Origin: Gordionus sp. m RMFG-2023
Taxonomy: Eukaryota > Nematomorpha > Gordioida > Chordodea > Parachordodidae
Direction of reading: 5' to 3'
Assembly (NCBI RefSeq): GCF_954871325.1
Contig: NC_088776.1
Coordinates: forward strand, 24,290,508-24,354,507
Length of the DNA: 64,000 bases
A model generated the notes under the pieces. The model was not told the DNA's origin. It made no database searches and saw nothing but the letters and a program-made list of their open reading frames with translations. Within the stretch, counting starts at the first letter, position 1. Each line of letters starts with the position of its first letter. Shown here piece after piece: positions 37,901-45,444 of this stretch. A program made the position numbers and the translations under genes.

Positions 37901-39539
37901 ATTTTTTTTATTAAAATTTGTAAAAATATTTTATAACTATATATAGGTTAAATTAACCCGGCCGAAGGCCGGGGAAAAGCGGGCCGAAGGCCCGCCCAAA
38001 TGGGGGTCTGGGGGCGAAGCCCCCAGTAATTTTTTGATTTCCCCCCTTATGAAAATTCTGGCTACGCCTATGCTTAAAATGATAATATTTCATTGTTATT
38101 ATATTAATTTAGATAAAAAATATAAATAAACTAGTGTGTTTTATAGTTTATACTGCCTTTTATTATGTTAATACTTGCAGGAATGATTAAATTTTTTTAA
38201 TGTGACGAAGAACTTTTCTAACCGTTACATGTTTTGAATAACGGTAATGTAACCGAGGTAACGAAGAGTAACTTAGCCGTTATATTTTTTTCTTGAGTAA
38301 TAGTGACCGTTACAATTTTAGAGCAACGTGGCCCTACCTATCTCAAATAATAGAATTTTGAGATTAAAACCGTGTTTATTTTTAAATTAAAGATGAGGAC
38401 TGATTTCATCACTGATCAAACATTCGTTATGCTTAAAGATCACATATGCAAAGAAATGTCGCCTTTAGTTTACGCTAGAATTTGCCATATACCAACATTT
38501 TTGGGCGCGGATTGGAGAGATCTTCCTAATATAGAAGTTACTTAACATATTTTTCTTCTTTTAAAAAATAATTTATAATTATACCATTTTAAAGGTCGAT
38601 TTGATAGATGGTAACAAAGCAAAAAAGCTTACATACACACACAATGATAAAAAGAATGGAGTTTCTCCCAACGGAAATTATAGAGGAGTGTGTGTATGTG
38701 CCCAAAGTAATTTACGAATAAATGATAAATTGATTAAAAATCAAGTAATATAGAGCTTTTCTCCAGGACTATAATTCTAATTAACGATGCTTAATTTTTC
38801 TTTTATTTCATATTTCTTTTCTATATTATCAAATCTTTTTCGCAGAACCTACTATTGCCTCTCTAAGCTGTGGCTCTTACCGACAATCCGATACACTCAT
38901 CCCTTGGTGCCTCCCTCACACATCCGATCGTCACGCTCAGTGGGCTGGTCTCTATGGGCGTCTGGCCTGGCAGGGTTTTCACCCAACGACTGTAACAAAC
39001 CCAGAACCAATGGGAAAACAGGGCAGGGTTTTGCACCCATACCAGGCCCGTTGCGTCAGTGTAAGAGAATGTGCACGCTCTCAGGGCTTTTCGGATAGCT
39101 ATGTGCTGTGTGGATCAGATCCAGTTGACAAACATCGACAAGTTTTTCTTCTTACTTTTTTTGAGATACAATTTTTTAGTTTTTATCATTTCTAATTATC
39201 TGTTATATATTATTTTAGTAACCATTGTTATGATCAGTTCAGGGGCTCACTAGACTTTACAATCTCAGGGGGTTCAAAAATTTGGTTTTTTAAATTATTT
39301 TTAAAATGATCTTTTTTTAGCTGACATTTTTAAAATGACCCTTTTCTAAATTTTCGGGGGACTCTTCAAATTTTTCTGAGGTCCAGAGACCCCGTGTGCC
39401 TCTCCCCCTAGTAATTCTACTTGTTATAATTTATTCTTATAAATAATAGATTGGAAATGCTGTGCCGCCACCATTAGCCAAAGAAATTGGGAAAGAATTC
39501 TTTAAGGCGGTATTATTAGATAGGTTGAAGAAATTATGA
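18003..39539 (+). CDS. DNMT1: DNA (cytosine-5)-methyltransferase 1, 22 exons
   Basis: Maintenance methyltransferase that copies CpG methylation onto the new DNA strand in the nucleus. Exons by GT/AG and phase: 18003-18064, 18107-18188 (or 18197), 18533-18785, 22246-22338, 25324-25583, 25858-25967, 26100-26375, 26640-27279, 27332-27555, 29176-29357, 29880-30022, 30285-31137, 32467-32931, 33296-33447, 33670-33807, 33982-34184, 34846-34957, 35032-35184, 38393-38536, 38595-38706, 38846-39141, 39450-39539. This gives about 1,680 residues, close to the vertebrate enzyme (~1,600). Order: zinc motif and RFTS (about 30-280), long linker, BAH1, BAH2, catalytic domain (from about 1,206). The CXXC finger is missing. 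The ATG at 18,003 is the first Met of a frame that stays open further upstream, so non-coding or extra 5' exons are possible. Least certain are the ends of exon 2 and the start of exon 12. Confidence 0.93.
19708..21123 (-). mobile_element. hAT transposon remnant, copy A of the GTAAC-ended family
   Basis: It lies in the intron between DNMT1 exons 3 and 4. Ends TAGTGCTGGAAACGTTAC and (inverse) TAGTGGTGTAAAGTAACG are alike. Near 19,838-19,890 the - strand reads APxERVF-like and then LSTIHSCLS, matching the better-kept hAT dimerisation domain at 48,266-48,530. About 300 bp near 20,520-20,950 matches, inverted, 47,230-47,650 of copy B. No target duplication could be recognised. Confidence 0.7.
22872..23662. 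mobile_element. hAT-type MITE of the GATCCGATATC family
   Basis: The ends TAGGCCTATCCGATTCGATA and (inverse) TAGGGATGCCCAATATTTTT resemble the widespread TAGGGATG...CGATAT hAT ends, and CCGAT/GATCGG words fill both borders. It lies in the DNMT1 intron between exons 4 and 5. A further fragment with GACCCGATCTGATCCGATAA sits at about 23,826-23,880. Flanks are too low in complexity to prove a target duplication. Confidence 0.55.
24050..25090. other. DNMT1 intron with transposon debris
   Basis: Scattered GC-richer words (CAGGCCCAG, CCTGGCCCAAC, GGCCAGGCTTGAAG, CTAAACCCGGCCCAT, CCAGTCTGGCCTGAAA) suggest one or more decayed elements with GGCCC-type ends. Borders could not be set. Confidence 0.3.
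26100..27279 (+). CDS. DNMT1: DNMT1 exons 7-8: linker in place of the CXXC region
   Basis: About 305 codons lie between the end of the RFTS and BAH1. Phases join cleanly: AA|A from exon 6, GG|A between exons 7 and 8, and phase 0 into exon 9. The sequence is Asn/Ser/Asp/Glu-rich with an acidic run (NNHDDDDGN) and an acidic Ser/Glu-rich block (about 26,880-27,000). Cys residues are few and isolated. No Cys-x-x-Cys-x-x-Cys cluster of a CXXC finger is present in any frame I could read here. The last part ([18 protein letters not shown]) leads into BAH1 as in other DNMT1 proteins. Confidence 0.75.
27332..31137 (+). CDS. DNMT1: DNMT1 exons 9-12: BAH1 and start of BAH2
   Basis: Exon 9 begins LKTGDFIVV, the start of BAH1. 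Exon 10 ([34 protein letters not shown]) and exon 11 ([19 protein letters not shown]) complete it and keep the CxxC zinc pair at the end of the first BAH region. Exon 12 opens with [11 protein letters not shown], then has [14 protein letters not shown] at the start of BAH2, [10 protein letters not shown], and [15 protein letters not shown] at its end. BAH domains are chromatin-reading and scaffolding modules. Exon 12 also carries an Asn/Ser-rich insertion of roughly 100 residues (about 30,530-30,830). The upstream AG sites before exon 12 break the reading phase; the AAG at 30,282-30,284 keeps it and aligns with the human protein. Confidence 0.85.
27556..29175. other. DNMT1 intron between exons 9 and 10, no gene seen
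   Basis: Apart from short GC-richer islands (about 28,410-28,480 and 28,765-28,830) that resemble decayed transposon ends, I see no coding, RNA or repeat signal here. Confidence 0.4.
31138..32466. other. DNMT1 intron between exons 12 and 13, no gene seen
   Basis: AT-rich intron. A GGATTCAAATCC motif near 32,249 resembles a pol III B box or T-arm, but no matching A box or acceptor stem is present, so no tRNA or SINE is called. Confidence 0.4.
32467..39539 (+). CDS. DNMT1: DNMT1 exons 13-22: end of BAH2 and catalytic domain
   Basis: All catalytic motifs read through. Motif I is MDIFAGCGG (exons 13-14, S-adenosylmethionine site). Motif IV is [16 protein letters not shown] with the nucleophilic Cys of PPC (exon 15). 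Motif VI is FLLENVKNF and motif VIII QSRKRA (exons 16-17). The target-recognition region includes [41 protein letters not shown] and [17 protein letters not shown]. Motif X is [13 protein letters not shown] at the junction of exons 21 and 22. Junction phases fit throughout, and the stop is at 39,537-39,539. No lost key residue was seen, so the enzyme looks active. The Gly-Lys repeat linker of vertebrates before motif I is absent. Confidence 0.95.
34291..34475. mobile_element. 185-bp hAT-type MITE with target duplication
   Basis: It sits in the DNMT1 intron between exons 16 and 17. The left end TAGCGTTAAAAACCTCAATT and (inverse) right end TAGTGTTGTTAAAAATGGTG form imperfect inverted repeats. 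The flanks ATGAACAA (34,283-34,290) and ATGGACAA (34,476-34,483) agree in 7 of 8 bases. This sets the family as hAT-like. Relatives lie at 16,901-17,104 and 17,482-17,698. Confidence 0.78.
35107..36300. repeat. Duplicated block that includes part of DNMT1 exon 18
   Basis: Sequence from about 35,107 (inside exon 18) to 35,400 recurs at about 35,848-36,120. Shared words include TCCTCAATCTCACTATCAAA, TCCATTACAGGCAG and AAGTTACATAA. A second shared part (about 35,682-35,848 against 36,125-36,290) has GATATTTTTAAA, TTTGTAGATAAT and ACACTTCTACAAATG. The copies differ by many substitutions. An extra ~290 bp (35,400-35,680) separates the parts in the first copy. The exon-derived part in the second copy no longer reads as a DNMT1 exon. 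Confidence 0.75.
36581..36678. repeat. 50-bp tandem duplication
   Basis: Two near-identical adjacent copies start AAATGTCAATCATTAATAAT at 36,581 and 36,631 and end ACTAGGACAA. They differ only by the length of an A-run, which suggests a recent event. Confidence 0.85.
36878..38072. mobile_element. Non-autonomous hAT-type element with GC-rich hairpins
   Basis: Perfect 15-bp inverted ends, CATAGGCGTAGCCAG and its inverse, are flanked by an exact 8-bp duplication CTTAAAAT (36,870-36,877 and 38,073-38,080). This is the target-site length of hAT transposons. The 1,195-bp element lies in the DNMT1 intron between exons 18 and 19. No transposase frame is visible. Near the right end is a GC-rich tract with three adjacent hairpins. 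Next to the left end is a run of Gs and an AAGGGG...CCCCTT inverted repeat. Confidence 0.88.
37957..38026. other. Three consecutive GC-rich hairpins with GAA loops
   Basis: CCCGGCC-GAA-GGCCGGG (37,957-37,973), GCGGGCC-GAA-GGCCCGC (37,979-37,995) and CTGGGGGC-GAA-GCCCCCAG (38,008-38,026) are perfect stems of 7, 7 and 8 bp. All are closed by C-G around a GAA triloop. They sit 46-115 bp from the right end of the hAT-type element in otherwise very AT-rich DNA. The third contains GCGAAGC, known from physical studies as an exceptionally stable DNA mini-hairpin. Role unknown. Confidence 0.85.
39235..39422. mobile_element. Possible MITE in the last DNMT1 intron
   Basis: A block with GC-rich borders (CAGGGGCTCACTAGAC on the left, GTGCCTCTCCCCCTAG on the right) is flanked by GTTATGAT (39,227-39,234) and GTTATAAT (39,423-39,430), 7 of 8 bases alike. 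The terminal repeats themselves are poor, so the exact limits are uncertain. Confidence 0.4.
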
Positions 39540-39730
39540 ATGATAGATTTTCAAAAGAGATTCATCGAATATTACTATAAAGATTATTGCAACTTTGTTT
39601 AACTGGTATATATATTATTAATTTATGGTGACTATTTTTTTACAAAGACAAATATTTATTTATGAAATTGACTTTTTAAATCATGACTTATATACACATT
39701 TTTATACTCTTTTTTAACCTGATTATATAA

Positions 39731-39736
39731 AATAAA
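39731..39736 (+). terminator. Possible DNMT1 polyadenylation signal
   Basis: AATAAA lies 192 bp after the DNMT1 stop. The position fits, but the hexamer is common in this AT-rich DNA. Confidence 0.3.
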
Positions 39737-39894
39737 ATCAAGGCTCCAAAGTCTTAAATATATTCTTTAATAATTAAATAATTTAGAGTTTTTCCCATAA
39801 ATAAATATGTATCCTATCTTCTAACGAAATCTGCCATATATAAAAAAATTAAATTTGTTTGAAGCAAAATATATTTTAGTTAGAGCTATGCCGA

Positions 39895-39990
39895 TATATA
39901 AATTTTTCACCAATCCTATCTGATATTTTTCAATATTCATACAAAACCGATACGTTATTTGGATTGATTTTTTGAACCAAAATCATAAAA
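39895..39990. repeat. Fragment of the GCTGTGCCGAT MITE family
   Basis: GAGCTATGCCGATATATAAA followed by TTTTTCACCAATCC matches the left part of the element at 51,904-52,392 with several substitutions. No other end was found. Confidence 0.5.
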
Positions 39991-40079
39991 TACATTTTTT
40001 ATACAAAAATAACTAACAGCACTAACCAGCACTGTTGGCTAAACAAAAAAATTTTTCCATTTCTCATGGCTACTGCAAT

Positions 40080-42290
40080 ATTTGGTTATTTTATTTTGCT
40101 ATTTTATTCAGCAAGAGTTAAGTAATAAGTAGATCATCGATATTATAGATATAAAATATAACATCTTTCATATCACCAAATATTTTGTCCATTATTTTTA
40201 ATCCAAAAGGAAGTCGTGTAAATCTGTAGTGTTCTTTGTGCGTAGATATCGTGAGTATAACCCTAGACTCCTTATTATAGGAACCTGGAAGAAGGTGTTC
40301 TTGAAATAAATCTTTGTAAATCTCTTGCCTTTTGATAATTTTCAAATTAAGTAGTTAATTCGTGGTATCGGATATTTAAATTTCAAATTTGTATTTTTGA
40401 ATTCAGCGCAGAGTCGTAGTAAGCCATCACTCTTAAAAAAACGGGTGTGAGAGGAATAGCCCAGCAAACATCTAGAACAGGTTCAATAATTTGTCATCTA
40501 TCCACTTTTGTAACTAAATAAATTCTCGAATACGAAACACAGAACACGTCTTGAAGGTATAATCATCTGTGTAACGTCTTGTTTATGATGTAGTCTACAA
40601 TTTCATAAATTGATTTTTTATTCAACTTAAAATTACATTGCTTGATTAATTTTTGGATAGCATTTCACAGGCAACATTTATATTTACAAATTAATTTAAT
40701 ATATTCCCAAAATGTTTTATCCAGGCCCTTCCCAGAAGTGAAATCTTGTCACTTTGGACCACAATGGCATATAAAAGTTGAGTTTTGTCTTCGTATTTCA
40801 CTTTGACTTGAACTGTACCACTTTTATCGTTCTTTCAACATATCCTGTTAATTTTATATTCGACTTATTTAAAGTTTTAATTCCGATCCTTTTGGCCATT
40901 TCAATTGGTAGTATGGTAAACCTTGATCCTATATCTATTTGCCTTAACTTAGGTACAACATTTTGGTATACCATAACTTTGTAAGCATCGTGAGCTTCCC
41001 TTTTCTCCAATTTATCATTATTCTCTTATCTTTTCTATATTGACAATGTTAATTTTGTTTGAATATAGAAGTTGGTTTATCGTTGTTTTGTTATCTATTA
41101 TTATATGGTTGATTTAAATAGGTTCCATCTTGATTTTCAAAATTTTGGTTATTATTATATCTTGGTATAAATCTTGAATCGTTGTACTGTCTATTAAATC
41201 TGTAATTATAATCATTAAAATTAAGTTAATGTAGTTATTATTATAATTAGCTTTATTGTTAAATCTCGAGAAATTGTTATACGATATTGGCTTGTAGTTT
41301 GCCCTGTCATTGTCATAATACTTTGGATTGTAATTCTGATATCTATCTTTGTCATTATCTCTTTGATAATTATTTCTTTAATAGTCATTGTATCTTGGTG
41401 TCCATCGTTGTCTGATATCGTAATTAGATGGCGTATTTTGTCTTCTGTTAGTGTTTTTGTATCTAACTAATTGTATGTATGCTTCCATCTTTTTTATCTC
41501 TTTGCCCTTTTATATGTTTTACCGATGTTTCACCACCTTCTATTTTTTTTGTTTAAAGATATGTTTTCTACTTTAATAATAACCTCTTTTACTTCTACCT
41601 ACTCTATTTCATCTCTTAAATTTAAAACTTCAGCTAGTGTAATATTCTCCTTAAGTGTTATTTTTGTGTGATATTTTTATTAATGGATGATATTTTCACC
41701 TTTTCAATCACTCTACTGACCTCGAGTAAACATTCATCTTAATGGCTTACATAATTTATATAAGTTTCACTTTTCTCCTGAACTACCGCATTTAAAAAAC
41801 TAAACTTGAATCGTTGGTTTTTTTGGAAGTAATAATTTAAATTTTTCAATCAATATTGTTGGGTTAATAAAGTCCATCTGCGAGCATATGGCTTTCAGCT
41901 TAACATACTCGTCATCCGGCAATCTCGCGAATAATCCAGCTTTATTGATGTCTGTAATCTGAGTACCCTTAAATATGCCCTCAAACCTATTCATAAATAA
42001 TTCTGCATTACCCAAATATGTTGGAAATTCTATGCTTATATTATTTTATTTGTTTAATAATATATTATACAATTTATTATAAAAAATTTAATACTGCGTT
42101 AATTAATTTCTCTCGTATCTTTGTGCATTGATGGTAAACCAACCATGTGCGTCCCTGCACCGTTTACCTTGAATGTCACGATAAGCCGCAGTCATATCTT
42201 CTAAGTTATAGTATTTTTTACTTCTTTTTATGGATGAAACAAATTATGCCACAAATTCATCGAATACCTCCTTCACGATATGATTAAATA
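40080..42290 (-). mobile_element. Ty3/Gypsy LTR-retrotransposon fossil, broken
   Basis: Remnants in - strand order: a gag-like segment (about 42,015-41,800), an aspartic-protease-like segment (about 41,010-40,798, with DIGSRFTILP) and a reverse-transcriptase segment (about 40,345-40,118, with FTRLPFGL and YNIDDLLI). The gap between gag and protease holds Asn/Tyr/Arg-rich coding-like sequence typical of gag tails. The element is heavily degraded, with more than five breaks; integrase and flanking LTRs are not recognisable. It lies between DNMT1 and the N4BP2 homologue and looks old. Confidence 0.75.
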
Positions 42291-42598
42291 TCTTTATAAT
42301 TAATTTAATAAAAAAAATATTAAAGATTTAGCATGAACGTAAGTTTTACTTGTAAGGCATGATAGGTGTATCTGCCACCATATTACAAATATATAACTGA
42401 AATTTATAAAAAGTTATAGCTTTTATATAATCCACTATAATAATAACTAAAAATATAAAACATAAATAATTTACAAAAATAAATAATATGAAAAACATAA
42501 AATATAAGCTTTTTTTAATATTAACGAAATAGTATTTAAAATGAAATATAAGTTAACATAAGTTTTTTGAATAATAAAATATAAAAAATACAAGCAGC

Positions 42599-43160
42599 CA
42601 GCGTCTACATGAGCGGGGGATAGGAACAGTTTGCATCCTATTTTTTGAGGAGTAGGCTGCTTTATTGGGGTAGGATAAATTTTTGTTATCTATTAAATTT
42701 TGAGATGAAATAGGACAAAATTTATTGTAAAAATTAATACTTTTATTATAGAAATATTATAATACAATTATCGACCAAATCTATATATTGCAAACAATCA
42801 TACACATTGTTTTCCAAATAAAACTTTCTGCTATCCTTTTTAATTTAAAAGGTTTAGATATATCAGCAAGCTCATAATGCCATAATAATTAATTCATTGT
42901 AAATAATGGAGGTTTTAATTGAATTTATTATCTAAAATATAAATTTTTTATATTCACAAAATATCAATAGTTGGTAGTAGAGATAGATTAATTTAAGTTA
43001 TCCTTATAAATTCTCTGAAAAGAGTATTAATATAATTATAAAGGTGATAATAATAATAAAGAGACACCGCCGCCGAAGACGGGTAAAATTTTTTAGGGGG
43101 GTAGGCAAAGGTTTTTGAAGGGGGCTTGCATCCAGTGAAAATTCTGTCATGTAGACGCTG
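42599..43160. mobile_element. 562-bp hAT-type element with exact target duplication
   Basis: Inverted ends CAGCGTCTACATGA (42,599-42,612) and TCATGTAGACGCTG (43,147-43,160) are perfect over 14 bp. They are flanked by an exact 8-bp duplication CAAGCAGC (42,591-42,598 and 43,161-43,168). Both borders have short G-rich stretches, and the interior is AT-rich and non-coding. A diverged copy in the opposite orientation lies at 61,011-61,597. Confidence 0.88.
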
Positions 43161-43719
43161 CAAGCAGCTTTTTAAATAAAATAAATTTAAAAATCAACCT
43201 AATATACTTTTTGAATAACTTTATGATATAAATCTTAATAGTAAAAATAACATATCTCTTCAAATTATCAGATCACATTTTTTAATTAATTAAGAATGTA
43301 TCTATTTATTTTAAAAATAAATAATAAATACAAATTTATTGGATATCATCAGTTCTAGGTTGTTCAGAGTTTAAGTTTGGTTTCAGTGCAGAACCCTTTC
43401 ATATTCCCAAATAAATAATTATTTCTCAAAAATTAGAGGCATACATCTCTACAGAGATGTAGTTGGTTTTACTAGTTCGATTTACGGTTATAAATAATTT
43501 TCTTTCTGAAACCTTTTACTAGGAAGGGTATAGGGTAAGGGTAAATAGTTAATTAGATATGTGATAAGATTAATTATATATATATAATTGGTGAATAAAT
43601 TTATATTTTTTGCTGATAATGAATAATCTGTTAAAACCTATAAAGGCAATTAATCATTGATCTAATCAAAGGATATTTCTCCTTTGCCTTTTTTTCTGCG
43701 TCATCATTAAATAATCCCT

Positions 43720-45444
43720 ATGATAGTTCGGTCTTGTTCAAAAAGTGAACGATTAGGAGATGATAATATAATACATAAAATTAGTGAACATCTATATAAT
43801 AATCAAAAAAGTATATGTATATTAAGAGGATTGCCTGGTAGTGGTAAAACAACGTTGGCTAGGTATTTAATTATATATGAGCCATATCATGATTTTAATC
43901 AGAAAAATTGTTAATACCTTAAAAATTGGGAAGATTCTTAGCACAGATGATTTTTTTTATGACAATAAGGGTAATTACAATTACAATATAAATCAACTAA
44001 GTGAGGCTCACACTTGGAATCAAAAAAGAAGTTAAAAAATTTGCCCTAATTTATTAATAATTAAATATAGCAAAAGAGTTGGTAGTTATCGAAGAACCTC
44101 TTATTATAATTGATAATACAAATATATGTATATGGGAGATGGATCCTTATATAAAATTAGTATAGTTTAATATTATTTTTTACCCATATTTCTTAAATTT
44201 TTAAATTGAGGCATATATAAATGGCTATAAAATCAATATTGCTGAACCCAACACTTGGTGGAAAAAGAATATACACCAATTAGTCAAGTAATTATAAAGT
44301 TCTTAATATTAGCTAAAATTTTTATAAATTAGAACAAATTCCCATAATGTGAATGAAAATGCATTATCAAAAATGTTTATTAAATTTGAACAATTCAGTG
44401 ATAAGGATGTTAATTTGCATTATTCAATTTACCAAGAAAAATATCTCAACATAAATAAGCATTCTAATTTAAACTCTAAAGTTTTTGAAAAAACAACTCA
44501 TACTATGGATTACCATACCCAAACACAGGGATATCAAAAAGAAATCATTACAAAAAATAAAAGATTGCCTAATGAAAATATCCACAAACTTTTATCAAAA
44601 TCAAAGTCATATGACTCTTTAATAAATGATAAAAAAGATTTTCTAAAATATATTAATAAAGCTACATCTTTATTATCACTTTCTTTAAAAAATGATATCA
44701 AAAAAGTTGTTAAAGATCTAAGAAATATTGAGACATCATTTAAAAAGTTTGATATTCTGAGAAACTCGCTTTTTGAGAATAAAGATATCACTAGAAAAAC
44801 AGTTGATAATATTTACAATGAAAATTTAAAACCAAAATTTAACATCTCTGAATTTGATGTTTTTCAAAAAAATATTTCTTTTCAAACAAACAAATATGAT
44901 TTTGAACTCCTTTACAAAATAAATTCTGGGATGGTTAAAGGCTTGCAAAGACTTAAGGTTATTGTTGCCAATACTTGTTCTAATAATATAATTAATGACT
45001 GCCAAGGTATTTCAATATCTACTTGTTTGGCTAATCATACATTTACCCAAACTCGTCACAAAAATACCATTGCTTCAAGTACTCAAGGAAAAAAATGCAT
45101 CAAAGGCTTTTATGATAATTGTTTAGGAAAAACACAAGATTACTCTCTCTGCATATCAGGACAACCCATTTCTAGTCATAATGATCCTCTTTTAACTAAT
45201 GTTAATAGTTTAAATAATGATTCAAAATTATGGCCACATTATAATGAATCCATAGATAAATATTCTGCCAAAGATACTTTATCAACCCATAATTACAAGG
45301 TAACTAACCAAGTAGGGAATGATTATATTGAAAATGACATGAAGCTTTTAATATCTATGTTTCCAGAAGTCAATAGTTCTCATATTGAATTTGTATTCAA
45401 AAATTGTAACAAACAGATTAGCCAAGCTGCTCATATTATCTTGG
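43720..45444 (+). CDS. N4BP2: N4BP2 exons 1-5: P-loop kinase domain and CUE domain
   Basis: Walker A is GLPGSGKTT at residues 37-45. It is followed by ILSTDDFFYDNKGNY, EAHTWNQK, PLIIIDNTNICIWEM, NIAEPNTWW and KMFIKFEQF, all landmarks of the AAA/kinase domain of N4BP2. Exon 5 then runs through a Lys/Asn/Ser-rich linker to a CUE domain (LLISMFPEVN...QAAHIIL, about residues 478-515), a ubiquitin-binding fold. Introns 1-4 are only 40, 40, 51 and 45 bp. Confidence 0.92.

Noticed and set aside
39010-39253. Open frames overlapping DNMT1 exon 21 in other frames
   Set aside because: The frame that reads [17 protein letters not shown] is the real one. The others are shadows.
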